From J089 sp964535735 (GTDB lineage: Bacteria; Fidelibacterota; Marinisomatia; Marinisomatales; J089), in contig CAZHTM010000006.1 in NCBI GenBank assembly GCA_964535735.1, forward strand, positions 16,594-80,593: a stretch of DNA of 64,000 bases. The letters are read 5' to 3'. Position 1 is the first letter of the stretch. The number at the start of each line of letters is the position of its first letter. Of this stretch, positions 44,408 through 53,277 are shown in pieces. The position numbers and the translations under genes were made by a program. The notes below the pieces were generated by a model. It was not told the DNA's origin. It worked only from the letters and a program-made list of their open reading frames with translations, and searched no databases.

Positions 44408-45248
44408 CTAGTCGGTGGGATTTCCAGTGTGACAAGTCCGTGCTTAGCATCACTTCTACTTGCGCAATGGAAGCATCGAATTTTGCCCTGAAGCGCTCCA
44501 AAACCAGCGGATCCAGAACCACCGATTCCACCGGATTCTGCCGATAAAGCATTTTTTGTAAAAGATGGTTTCGCTTTAACGTGTCCAGGAGGGTAAACCA
44601 CTCCTTTTCCCGCAATAAATCCGCTCCTGACCGAATCCATTTCGCAAGGGGAGCCCACCGAATTTTCCCCGAGGGATTAACCCGGGACCTGGGAAGGGAT
44701 AGGGACACCGGATCTACGTGAATGAAGGCGTACAGTCGATGAAAAAAAGTTTCCGGATCCTGACGGAGTTCGTCATAAAACAAGACCAGGATTTGTTCTC
44801 GGGGGAATACGGAAAAATATTGCCAGAGGTGTACGTCATAATAATTATCGGTGATTAAATCTGGGTAGTGATCCAACGCAAGGTTTAAATCCATGGTGGA
44901 GGGAATCTGTCCCGTGCGTTTTCGAAACCGGTAGGCGGAAATCAACCGTTCATACGGATTCCTCAGGATGGAAATTAACCGAACACCGGGATTGGTCTGA
45001 TGAATCCGTTCTGGAACCAAAGGATCGAAAAAATAGAGATTGCTGATTTCTCCAATCGCTTTTTTCCCCTCCAGACCGACAAAGAAACGTTGATACCAAT
45101 CGATCCCCTTGTCATAATTATCATTGTAAAAATTGGTTTCTTTGACGTGGTGAGCCATGCCAATCTGAGGGTGGGAGCGGAAATGTTCATACACCAAGGT
45201 CGTTCCCGTCCGTCCCGGGCCGATGACAATGAAAGAGGGTAACGTCAT
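44388..45248 (-). CDS. Sulfotransferase family protein
   Basis: This 286-residue enzyme has the PAPS 5'-phosphosulfate loop FIVIGPGRTGTTLVYEHF at its N-terminus and the 3'-phosphate segment ISILRNPYERLISAYRF. EQILVLFYDELRQDPETFF is also typical. It probably transfers sulfate to a sugar of the surface polysaccharide (inference from context). The start at 45248 overlaps the upstream glycosyltransferase stop as ATGA; a reading 73 codons longer runs through that gene in another frame and is rejected. Confidence 0.88.
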   Translation of the reverse strand: MTLPSFIVIGPGRTGTTLVYEHFRSHPQIGMAHHVKETNFYNDNYDKGIDWYQRFFVGLEGKKAIGEISNLYFFDPLVPERIHQTNPGVRLISILRNPYERLISAYRFRKRTGQIPSTMDLNLALDHYPDLITDNYYDVHLWQYFSVFPREQILVLFYDELRQDPETFFHRLYAFIHVDPVSLSLPRSRVNPSGKIRWAPLAKWIRSGADLLREKEWFTLLDTLKRNHLLQKMLYRQNPVESVVLDPLVLERFRAKFDASIAQVEVMLSTDLSHWKSHRLVTMRKP

Positions 45249-46312
45249 CGGTCCACCCTCCAGGAAACCACGTTTTCCCCCTTCCACCATCCCCACCAAG
45301 CGGCAACCGCCGCACCATTGACCCACCAGAAATACCGACCCGTCCGGGTGAATACGCTGAGGATCATCACACCGATTTGAGAATAGAAAAGAGTTTGAAA
45401 AGGCGGCCGGGAGGCAAGCAATCCACAGAAGAGTAATTCGAGCACCAGCCCCCATGGTAGGCACCACCGCAAAAGTTTATGAAAAAACAATTCATAATAC
45501 AACCAGGTTCTTAACGGGTTATTCCTTAAACGCGGCCAGATATAATGCAGGGTGTGCAAGGTACGCAGAATGATTCGTTTTTTGCGATGAAACACGGATC
45601 GCGGAGGTTCCTCCATTGCCCGGGCTTCCGGATCATAGATCACCGCTTTCCCTTGCAATAACACAAAAACAGGTTCCAGAAAATCACTGATGCTATCCTT
45701 AGGAACCGGTTCATATAGTTCCCTTCGGACAGCATAGATTCCACCGTTGGCTCCCAGCAATAACCCCTTCCGACTTTCCATTTTTTTTACCCAGCGTTCA
45801 TAACTCCAATAGGACTTTTCCTTGGCGGGCGATGTGTAATTCAACTCTCCACACACGCCTCCCACCGCAGGATCCTTAAACCACCGCACCAGTTTCTGAA
45901 GGGCGTCCGGCTTGTACAAGGTATTGGCATCACTAAAAACCAATACTTTGCCGGTAGCCTTTTGAACCGCCCCGTTCTGGATTCCGGCCTTCCCCATATG
46001 GGTCTCCGAATGCAGGAGGATGTCCGGATATTGGTTTACCCAACGGGCGGTGTTATCCGTAGAACCATCGTCGGCAACGATAATTTCAAGTTTTTCACTG
46101 GGATAGCGCAAGGCCAATGAATTTTCGATCTTTTCACGGATGCATTTTTCTTCATTATAGGCCGAAATTATCAACGTGACCGTTGGCCGGTAACTAGCGT
46201 CCCAGTGAAAAACGCTTTTTTTGACCCCGAAAAAACTTAGGGGATAAATCACATAGGTGTACAGCCCCAGGGAAACCACCCCAAAGAATCCGACCAGTGC
46301 CAGCAGGGTCAT
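45245..46312 (-). CDS. Family 2 glycosyltransferase, membrane-bound
   Basis: This 355-residue GT2 enzyme has an N-terminal membrane helix and the fold's conserved motifs VTLIISAYNEEKCIREKI, IIVADDGSTDNTA, VFSDANTLYKP and a GANGGIYAVRREL region. Two or three C-terminal membrane helices follow (about 280-345). It is processive-like in layout but the substrate is unknown. Four-base overlaps on both sides tie it to the GT4 and sulfotransferase genes. Confidence 0.9.
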   Translation of the reverse strand: MTLLALVGFFGVVSLGLYTYVIYPLSFFGVKKSVFHWDASYRPTVTLIISAYNEEKCIREKIENSLALRYPSEKLEIIVADDGSTDNTARWVNQYPDILLHSETHMGKAGIQNGAVQKATGKVLVFSDANTLYKPDALQKLVRWFKDPAVGGVCGELNYTSPAKEKSYWSYERWVKKMESRKGLLLGANGGIYAVRRELYEPVPKDSISDFLEPVFVLLQGKAVIYDPEARAMEEPPRSVFHRKKRIILRTLHTLHYIWPRLRNNPLRTWLYYELFFHKLLRWCLPWGLVLELLFCGLLASRPPFQTLFYSQIGVMILSVFTRTGRYFWWVNGAAVAAWWGWWKGENVVSWRVDR

Positions 46313-47415
46313 GACAACAATGACCGATATAACTGGAGCAATTTCCGTTCTTCCAACACCCAGGAAAACCGATGCACACTTTCCCGGGCCTTGGAAGCCA
46401 GTTCTTTAACCCGCTCCGGGTGTTTACAAAGATCATAAATTTTTTCAGCCAGATCATCGATATTGCCGGCCTGGAATTCCACCCCACCCTTGTGGGGACC
46501 GAAAAATCGATGATTGATGGGCAAATCGGCATAGATATAGGGCAATCCCCAATTCATATAATCGAAAATTTTGGTCGGGAAGGACCATAAATAGTTGGGT
46601 TCCGGGTGCAGGGGGACCACACCCAAGGAAGCATTTTTAATCCACGGTTCCATATCCTTAAAAGCTAACCATCCTGTCCACTCCAACCAAAAATATTCCT
46701 CCTTCCAGGAAGCCAATTGGGCCTGGAGACGTGCATCCCGGGTCGTCCCCACCAATGTCAATCGGAGATCGACACCTTTTTCCCGGACCTTTTGTACGGC
46801 TCGAACCACATCAATCGTTCCCCGGACTTCGCTTAATTTGCCGACATACAACACGGTAAAAGGAGAGCAATTGGCGGACGACAGAGGCTCCGGATTGACC
46901 AATGTATAATTGCGCACCAAACAGAGCTTGCTGCGCTGGTTGAAATGCCGTCGATAGGAGGCTTCTGCTATGATAAAACCTGAAAAACGGTGAACGCAAA
47001 TCCTCTCCAGGCCATAGAACCATTTTCCGACGATTCGTGCGGCTCTCCCCTTCCGCTTCAGCACAGAGTAGACATCTTCATGACGGTCGTAAACGACCCG
47101 CCGGTTTAAAAAGGTGAAGATCAAGCCAACCCAAAGCAATTCCGGATCGTGGATATGGATGACATCAAATCCCTTCAACCCCTTGGACAGAATCCTTAAG
47201 TGGTTTCGCAGGCGACGCCCTGCGAACCGGGGTAATGGGAGTCCTTCTACGGGCACTCCTTCCGCCATGAACGCCGATTGTTTCGCCACCGCGATCAAAG
47301 AGACGGAGTAATATTTTGCCAGACTCAGGGTTTCCTTATAAAAAACGCGGGGATCATTCCATTGATGCACGGAACTGGCTACCAAGATTTTACAGTTTGA
47401 CTTTCGTTGCTTCAC
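46309..47415 (-). CDS. Family 4 (GT-B) glycosyltransferase
   Basis: This 368-residue GT-B protein starts KILVASSVHQWNDPRVFYKE, with IHIHDPELLWVGL in the acceptor domain. FTVLYVGKLSEVRGTIDVV and the donor-binding region GLPYIYADLPINHRF...GVEFQAGNIDDLA follow in the C-terminal domain. It should add a sugar to the lipid-linked repeat unit. Donor and linkage are not predictable. Confidence 0.9.
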   Translation of the reverse strand: MKQRKSNCKILVASSVHQWNDPRVFYKETLSLAKYYSVSLIAVAKQSAFMAEGVPVEGLPLPRFAGRRLRNHLRILSKGLKGFDVIHIHDPELLWVGLIFTFLNRRVVYDRHEDVYSVLKRKGRAARIVGKWFYGLERICVHRFSGFIIAEASYRRHFNQRSKLCLVRNYTLVNPEPLSSANCSPFTVLYVGKLSEVRGTIDVVRAVQKVREKGVDLRLTLVGTTRDARLQAQLASWKEEYFWLEWTGWLAFKDMEPWIKNASLGVVPLHPEPNYLWSFPTKIFDYMNWGLPYIYADLPINHRFFGPHKGGVEFQAGNIDDLAEKIYDLCKHPERVKELASKARESVHRFSWVLEERKLLQLYRSLLS

Positions 47416-47422
47416 TGAACAA

Positions 47423-48304
47423 TCAATCCGTGTAATAAATCTTAACTTTCTTACGGGTCCTGATGTATGATAGATATTGTCGTAGGGTCAATCGATTGTT
47501 TTTTCCGAATATTTTATACAGGGAAGCCCACCCCGTTACAAGACCTTTAATTGAGGCCCGGTAAAAACCTTTTCCTATTCCCGCCTTCGACCACTGAACC
47601 GTTTTAACGAATAAACTGGGAAAAACCATCCACAGGGGAGAAAAACGAATCACCCAGAGGAAATCATTCATTATCTTTAATTGAAATAAGCGGTCAGGCG
47701 ATCTATAGTTACTGGGTTTATGATAGACGACAATAGATGGATCCAATACAATTTTGTATTGTTTCGATAATATCTGTACGGCAATATATTTTTCCTCAGC
47801 GCCATAAAGAGTATTCGGATAGGGACCAAATTCCCGAAACACTTTTTTATGAATGAGGCTGACGCCACCTGAAAAACCAGCAATGTTTACAACCTCCCGG
47901 GCAGTGAAACGCAGGACCCATTTCCCGTCAATCCATTCTTGTATTTGGGGCATGACGACCATCGTTTTCGAATCACATTGTTGAATCCGTTCCACAGCTT
48001 TAGCTAATAAATCCTCCCCGCACCAAGCATCGTCGTCCAGAAAAAACAGCCATTCACCACGGGCTTTTCGTATGCCCATGTTTCGTCCCTCCGGACACCC
48101 GAGATTTATTGGTGAAAACAAATAGATCACCTGAGGGAATTGGGTATGTATCATTTCACCAGTCCCATCCTCGGAACCGTTGTCCACAACAAGTATTTCA
48201 AAAGGATGGTAATCCTGATTCAATACCGATTGCAATGCCCGTTTCACCTCCGACTTTCTATTATAGGTTACAATAATAACGCTTATGAAAGGATTCTGTG
48301 TCAT
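47423..48304 (-). CDS. Family 2 glycosyltransferase
   Basis: This 293-residue GT-A enzyme shows ISVIIVTYNRKSEVKRALQS, LVVDNGSEDGTG, the insertion NLGCPEGRNMGIRKARGEW and the DxD-type LFFLDDDAWCGEDL. A rhamnosyl- or related transferase is possible, since rfbB and rfbC are in the same operon, but this is a guess. It lies one base from the polymerase gene. Confidence 0.9.
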   Translation of the reverse strand: MTQNPFISVIIVTYNRKSEVKRALQSVLNQDYHPFEILVVDNGSEDGTGEMIHTQFPQVIYLFSPINLGCPEGRNMGIRKARGEWLFFLDDDAWCGEDLLAKAVERIQQCDSKTMVVMPQIQEWIDGKWVLRFTAREVVNIAGFSGGVSLIHKKVFREFGPYPNTLYGAEEKYIAVQILSKQYKIVLDPSIVVYHKPSNYRSPDRLFQLKIMNDFLWVIRFSPLWMVFPSLFVKTVQWSKAGIGKGFYRASIKGLVTGWASLYKIFGKNNRLTLRQYLSYIRTRKKVKIYYTD

Positions 48305-48305
48305 T

Positions 48306-49565
48306 TTAGTCTCGGGAAAACGGTTGCGTCAGTGCTAAAGATACCGGTAAAAAACAGCTCCAAAACAGTTTATTTGTGAAATCGGTAAGAAATATCCAAT
48401 TAAAGAGAAGGATATATAATCCGATGAAAAAATAATATAAAAAGGGGTCCTTGGTTTCCCGGCTACGCCGGAAAAGAAGTCTCAACAATCCAACAAAGAA
48501 AAGAATCATGGCGGCCAGCGCCGGGAGACCGTTCTCGGCTCCGAATTCCAGAAAGGTATTATGCAGGTATTTAATGTTGCCCTCAAAAGGGAATAACTTG
48601 GGAGGAATATATTTCGCATTCCCGATTCCAACACCCAGAATCGGGTGTTGGTGAATGATATCCACGCCAATCCAGAATAAGATAAATCGATTTAAGAGAG
48701 AATCGTCAAATTCCTGATCATTGTAACTTGCGGAAGACAAGTTGCTAACCGACTCCAAACTCTCAAATCTGGACATCGCCTGCGCTTGGTTCTTTAAAAA
48801 AGACAGAGCAAAAACGCCGATACCAAGGGTAATCACCAAAGCACCGATAGTTAACAGTTTTCGGGTCCATGACGATGTACCCAATTCATAGATCATCACC
48901 AGAAAGACAACCTGAGCCAGGGCCAAATATCCCATCCGGGAACCCGTTAATATCACGCCCACCACAATGATTAAGACAAATGGAAGTCCGAAAAAAGGAG
49001 CGTATTTCAAACGATTTGGTTTCAGAATTAAATATAAGGCAAATGGTAACAGGCATGTCAGCCGGGCCGCCGTGAAATTGGTTTCCCCTCCCAGAATACC
49101 GGCACCTCTCCCGCTTTGCGCTTCATTGTAAATTTCTTTACTGAACAGCAGGGTGAATTTTGTCCATCCGAAATAATCCGTGATGAGAGTCAGGGCGCCG
49201 ATGGTTCCGATGAGAGCCAACACAAAGGCTAACGCGGTTTTCTCCTTTTCCGTCCATGCTCTTGGAATCAAATTATACACTGTTACCGAAATAAAAAATC
49301 CAAAAACATATTGGAAAAGGACCCGAAGATTTCGCCCTTCCAGACCCAAAATGGCCGGAATCAATACGATGGCCATAAACAGTATCATTTTTCGGGAAAT
49401 CATAAATTGTCTTGTCCGGACTGCTTGCAATACCACAATGAACATGACAGCTCCTGCAGTGAGACGGAAATAACTGACAGGAAACTTGGGAATGGATATC
49501 CGTTCAAAAAGAATGAAAATCAGAATTAAAAAAAATAAGTTGATGGGACGAATTCTAAACATCAT
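48306..49565 (-). CDS. O-antigen ligase/polymerase family protein (Wzy-like)
   Basis: This 419-residue protein has about 11 membrane helices. The large periplasmic loop carries the Wzy_C signature HPILGVGIGNAKYIPPKLF and HNTFLEFGAENGLPALAAM. With Wzx, Wzz and Wza in the same operon it is most likely the repeat-unit polymerase, but O-antigen ligases share the same domain. One base separates it from wzx. Confidence 0.87.
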   Translation of the reverse strand: MMFRIRPINLFFLILIFILFERISIPKFPVSYFRLTAGAVMFIVVLQAVRTRQFMISRKMILFMAIVLIPAILGLEGRNLRVLFQYVFGFFISVTVYNLIPRAWTEKEKTALAFVLALIGTIGALTLITDYFGWTKFTLLFSKEIYNEAQSGRGAGILGGETNFTAARLTCLLPFALYLILKPNRLKYAPFFGLPFVLIIVVGVILTGSRMGYLALAQVVFLVMIYELGTSSWTRKLLTIGALVITLGIGVFALSFLKNQAQAMSRFESLESVSNLSSASYNDQEFDDSLLNRFILFWIGVDIIHQHPILGVGIGNAKYIPPKLFPFEGNIKYLHNTFLEFGAENGLPALAAMILFFVGLLRLLFRRSRETKDPFLYYFFIGLYILLFNWIFLTDFTNKLFWSCFLPVSLALTQPFSRD

Positions 49566-50813
49566 CTAAGCTCTCACTTTGAAGTATATAATACCCATCA
49601 ATAACATGTTAAACACTACGCCATGCACAACCAGACCGATTAATACGGGGATATATCCCAAATAATAATTGTGAACAATAAAAATAGTGATCAGTCGTGT
49701 CGTCAATAAAATTGCCTGAAAAATAGCATAAAATTTTTCCATACGAATCACGGAAATAATTGCCGTGGAAGGAACCGCCAACAGTGAAAAAAAAACCCAG
49801 ATCACGATAATTTGAGAAATATGTCCCGCCTCTGTCCAGCGTTGTCCCAAAACTGTGGCATAGAGTGTCGGCCCCCATAAAATAATGGCCAGTAGCGGCA
49901 ATAGACCCAATCCAATAATAAAAAGGGTTACGGACCGAAATAGGGGTAGCAAGGATTCCGATCGGTTATGCTGAGTCGCAGCCTCTTTCAGATAAACAAT
50001 ATTGAGTGATTTCCTTAACACTGTCGCCGGCAGATTTAGGGTGCCATTCGCCATAGCATACAACCCCAGGAATCCAGCACCATAATAGGAGGACAATAAA
50101 AGAGGTATAAAATAGGTGGATATGCGGTTGATCGTGACTCCCGTACTCATGAAAATTGAATAGGAACGGTATTTTTTTAAGACAGAATAATAGTCGTTAA
50201 AGGAAATTTTTTCTATTCTGTGTGTAATGCGATGGCGGAATATTGTGGCCAAAGCAACCAACAACGATACGGCACGACTGATAAACAAACTTCCTGCGGA
50301 AGCACGAATCCATCCTAAAATAATGCGCAATATTGAATTACCTGAAGACCGAATGATGTCGGAAAGATTGGCCCCCATAAAACGATTGGAATAAATCAAG
50401 GAGTTGTAACCGATTTCACGTGCCCCTGCGAATCCCAATAGAACGGGTATCCAAAATAAATGATGCATCATTACCGGATTCTTCAACCAATGGGTCAGCC
50501 AAGGGCCACTAAAAAAAAGAGCCAGACTCACGATACAAACTATGCAGAATAAAATTCCATAGGCGATCCTTCGCAATATGACAAATTCCCTGTCGTTTTT
50601 AGCAAGCAATAACGTCGTCTCAAAACGCATGGTGGCGATCAACAGAACCATCATGAGAATGGAATTAATCTGTTCATAAGATCCGAAATCCTTTGGCCCG
50701 TACAACCGGGAAATGACCGGATAGGAGAGCGCTAATACGACCTGATTGATCACATTCCCTGTGAAAAGAACAGAGACATTTTTAATAAATTTTTCTTTTG
50801 ATTTTTTCTTCAA
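49566..50813 (-). CDS. Oligosaccharide flippase family protein (Wzx-like)
   Basis: This 415-residue MATE/MOP-type membrane protein has about 12 helices. The N-terminal FIKNVSVLFTGNVINQVVLALS and LYGPKDFGSYEQINSILMM are typical of polysaccharide flippases. It would move the lipid-linked repeat unit to the periplasmic leaflet. It overlaps the glycerophosphotransferase gene by 4 bases and is AT-rich. Confidence 0.9.
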   Translation of the reverse strand: MKKKSKEKFIKNVSVLFTGNVINQVVLALSYPVISRLYGPKDFGSYEQINSILMMVLLIATMRFETTLLLAKNDREFVILRRIAYGILFCIVCIVSLALFFSGPWLTHWLKNPVMMHHLFWIPVLLGFAGAREIGYNSLIYSNRFMGANLSDIIRSSGNSILRIILGWIRASAGSLFISRAVSLLVALATIFRHRITHRIEKISFNDYYSVLKKYRSYSIFMSTGVTINRISTYFIPLLLSSYYGAGFLGLYAMANGTLNLPATVLRKSLNIVYLKEAATQHNRSESLLPLFRSVTLFIIGLGLLPLLAIILWGPTLYATVLGQRWTEAGHISQIIVIWVFFSLLAVPSTAIISVIRMEKFYAIFQAILLTTRLITIFIVHNYYLGYIPVLIGLVVHGVVFNMLLMGIIYFKVRA

Positions 50814-51985
50814 TCTAGATGTCTTCTAATTTCATGAAATACTCTTTCACAGGATCTATTATCTTTGTATTGATGAAACAATGATAGCGCCGAGGAAGGT
50901 TGTATCGCCCAAATGTCATTTTTTTCAAGATAGCGCAACAATTCGGCCCAATTGGAAAAGTGGTGACCCGTGGCAATGTCTTTAAAATAATCAAAATACA
51001 ACGGCCTCTCTTTCGCAATATATTGATCATATTCAAACGGTAAGAATAGGACTGGTTTATTTAATGCGGCAAAATCAAACATCACACTGGAAAAATCGGT
51101 AATTAGTGCGTTGCAATGAATAAGAATCGAGTATAAATCTTTATCCCGTGAAAGAAAGATTATTTTATCATAATTGGAATATTTTACCCGGTATTGATTT
51201 TCAATTCCCATATCATTTTGGTGAAGTTTGATAACTAATGTTTGGTTTGTATTTTCCAGATATTTCTGCCACGCTTTCGGATCAAACCGATACCCAAAAA
51301 AATCGATTGGGCTCGCAGTGCGAAATGTTGGCGCAAATAATAACATATTTGTTTCTACTTCACGATTATGGGTCGCAAACAGACGGTCCATGCGAGGATC
51401 GCCGGTTACTGCAATACGATCCAATGGAATTCTGAAAGCCGAATGATATATTTTTTTTACGATTTCCGATGGGGCCGTTAATAAACTATAAGAATTCTTA
51501 TATCTTGGCAAAACAATGGATAATAAATCAAATAATTGTCGTCTTTTCTTAAAATTTCGATTGAATTGCCCATCGATATCGTATTCTATTTTTTTCAGGG
51601 GTATTCCGTGCCATAAATTCACGATGAACGCCTTCCGAATCAAATATGGATTAACATTATTACGATAGGAGGAGACAATAACCACTCCCGCCCGGGATGA
51701 ATAATAGAAACCTTGCAGACTATATTTCAGGTACGCCATATGCCCTTTCGATCGCAATTTGTTAATTAAATTTTTATTACTTGATAACCATATGATTAAA
51801 ATCTCCGGATGTTTATCAATAATGTATTCAAATAAATATTTACTATTATCATTATAATTATCATGATAAGATCCAATAACCCAGATTCTTGAATTTTTTG
51901 GAACGAGTCCCGAAATATAATAAATGACAACTAGAGGTGATTCTAGAATTAATTTTAATAGTGTAATAATCCGGCGAATCACCAA
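50810..51985 (-). CDS. CDP-glycerol glycerophosphotransferase family protein (TagF-like)
   Basis: This 391-residue protein matches the glyphos_transf family: NLWHGIPLKKIEYD, TGDPRMDRLF, LLFAPTFRTASP, and the C-terminal ALITDFSSVMFDFAALNKPV with LFLPFEYDQY. TagF-type enzymes add glycerol phosphate, or ribitol phosphate in relatives, from a CDP donor. In a Gram-negative locus it would decorate or link the polysaccharide. The gene is strikingly AT-rich: the 60 bases at 51841-51900 have 14 G or C (23%). Horizontal transfer is likely. Confidence 0.88.
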   Translation of the reverse strand: MVIRRIITLLKLILESPLVVIYYISGLVPKNSRIWVIGSYHDNYNDNSKYLFEYIIDKHPEILIIWLSSNKNLINKLRSKGHMAYLKYSLQGFYYSSRAGVVIVSSYRNNVNPYLIRKAFIVNLWHGIPLKKIEYDIDGQFNRNFKKRRQLFDLLSIVLPRYKNSYSLLTAPSEIVKKIYHSAFRIPLDRIAVTGDPRMDRLFATHNREVETNMLLFAPTFRTASPIDFFGYRFDPKAWQKYLENTNQTLVIKLHQNDMGIENQYRVKYSNYDKIIFLSRDKDLYSILIHCNALITDFSSVMFDFAALNKPVLFLPFEYDQYIAKERPLYFDYFKDIATGHHFSNWAELLRYLEKNDIWAIQPSSALSLFHQYKDNRSCERVFHEIRRHLD

Positions 51986-51993
51986 AAATAATA

Positions 51994-53277
51994 TTATCTC
52001 TTTTTGGTTTCAAACATGACGATTCCCATTGCACTGATAATTCCAACAAAGCCCACGATTAAAATGACCAAAATACTCCGTTTGGGCTTGTCTTTTTTGT
52101 CGGGTCGGCGCGCATGATCCAGATATTGTATTGTGGGAATATTCCGAATTTCATCGACTTTCGACTTTTCATAAAGCGGACCCATGTATTCTATTAACTG
52201 AGTGAAATAATTTATTTTTCTTTTTATACGTTCAATATTCATCAGGAGCGTGGGGATTTGTTCTTTGGGAATAAAAAATGATGTGGGTCCCGGTTGTTCA
52301 AAATTCGTCATTAGCTTTTGTCTGATGCTGACAATTTCCTTTTCCAGCATCAATAGTTTTGGATCTTTGTTGTAGGTGCTGGCTTTGGTTACATCATATT
52401 CAATTTCTTTTTGAATCAACTGCCCGTTTAGAATGGCGGATTGTTCCACGCTGGTTCTTACTTGATCCTCTAAAGACAGGATATTGTTTGTCTTCATCAG
52501 GGATACCAACGAATCTTGAAGAACGTTTAAACTGTCCAAAATCTCATTCAATCGATTTTCTATAAAAATTCGATTGTTATGCGCGTCCGCAATCGTCAGT
52601 GCAATATTGATACTATCCAGGCATTCCGCCATATAATTTGCAATATCGTCCACTCTGTCCTGATCACGGTCCCACACAGAAATAACGATTTGTCCTTCAT
52701 CCCCCACATCCACTTCCATGTGGTCATCCAAGGATTCCAAGGTTTCCTGCAATGTTTCTTTTCTGTATACCTGCTGTAAATCGTATTTCTGTACGACCTT
52801 TTCCTTCAAACTTCGACTTTTAAGGATTGACAGAATCCTGTTTTGGGATTCGTTAACACCAAAAATATTTCCAAAACCGTACTGGTTTAAAAGGGAGGCC
52901 GCACCTAAAGAAGAACTAGATTCACTGGGTGGCAATAAAACAACCGTTGCCTTATACCAAACTGGTAATAACAGGGCGATAGTTACGGCTATAATTCCAG
53001 TTAAGACTATGATACTGGTGAACAATATTTTTCGTTTCCATATAATTGAAAAAAAATCAAATAAATTGATCTCTTCGCTATTCAAATGTGGATTTGAAGA
53101 TGCTCCTTTTTGATCAAATACTCCATACTTTTTCAAATCAGCAATCCTGTTGCGCAGTGTTTTTTCGGTTAGTCCAATTTTCCCGGCAATTTTTCTACGC
53201 TCATCCCGGTTTGTAAGAATGACAGGATTGGATTGAACTAACTCCAAAATTTTCTTTTCATGTTCCGTCAGTTTCAT
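51994..53277 (-). CDS. Wzz-type chain-length determinant with N-terminal helix-turn-helix domain
   Basis: This 427-residue protein is a Wzz co-polymerase from about residue 68: TM1 at 84-105, the Pro-rich VVLLPPSESSSS, a long periplasmic coiled coil, and TM2 at about 400-421. No Walker or tyrosine-kinase domain follows. Ahead of TM1, residues 1-55 form a LuxR/AsnC-like helix-turn-helix: LTEHEKKILELV, RRKIAGKIG, then TEKTLRNRIADLKKYG. The start is firm because its ATG overlaps the wza stop (ATGA) and no other start codon context lies before TM1. The domain would sit in the cytoplasm and could bind DNA or only mediate contacts. Confidence 0.85.
   Translation of the reverse strand: MKLTEHEKKILELVQSNPVILTNRDERRKIAGKIGLTEKTLRNRIADLKKYGVFDQKGASSNPHLNSEEINLFDFFSIIWKRKILFTSIIVLTGIIAVTIALLLPVWYKATVVLLPPSESSSSLGAASLLNQYGFGNIFGVNESQNRILSILKSRSLKEKVVQKYDLQQVYRKETLQETLESLDDHMEVDVGDEGQIVISVWDRDQDRVDDIANYMAECLDSINIALTIADAHNNRIFIENRLNEILDSLNVLQDSLVSLMKTNNILSLEDQVRTSVEQSAILNGQLIQKEIEYDVTKASTYNKDPKLLMLEKEIVSIRQKLMTNFEQPGPTSFFIPKEQIPTLLMNIERIKRKINYFTQLIEYMGPLYEKSKVDEIRNIPTIQYLDHARRPDKKDKPKRSILVILIVGFVGIISAMGIVMFETKKR

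Noticed and set aside
44388..45467. A longer sulfotransferase reading with 73 extra N-terminal residues.
   Set aside because: The extension runs through the glycosyltransferase gene in another frame. The ATGA overlap at 45248 and the PAPS loop directly after it give the real start.
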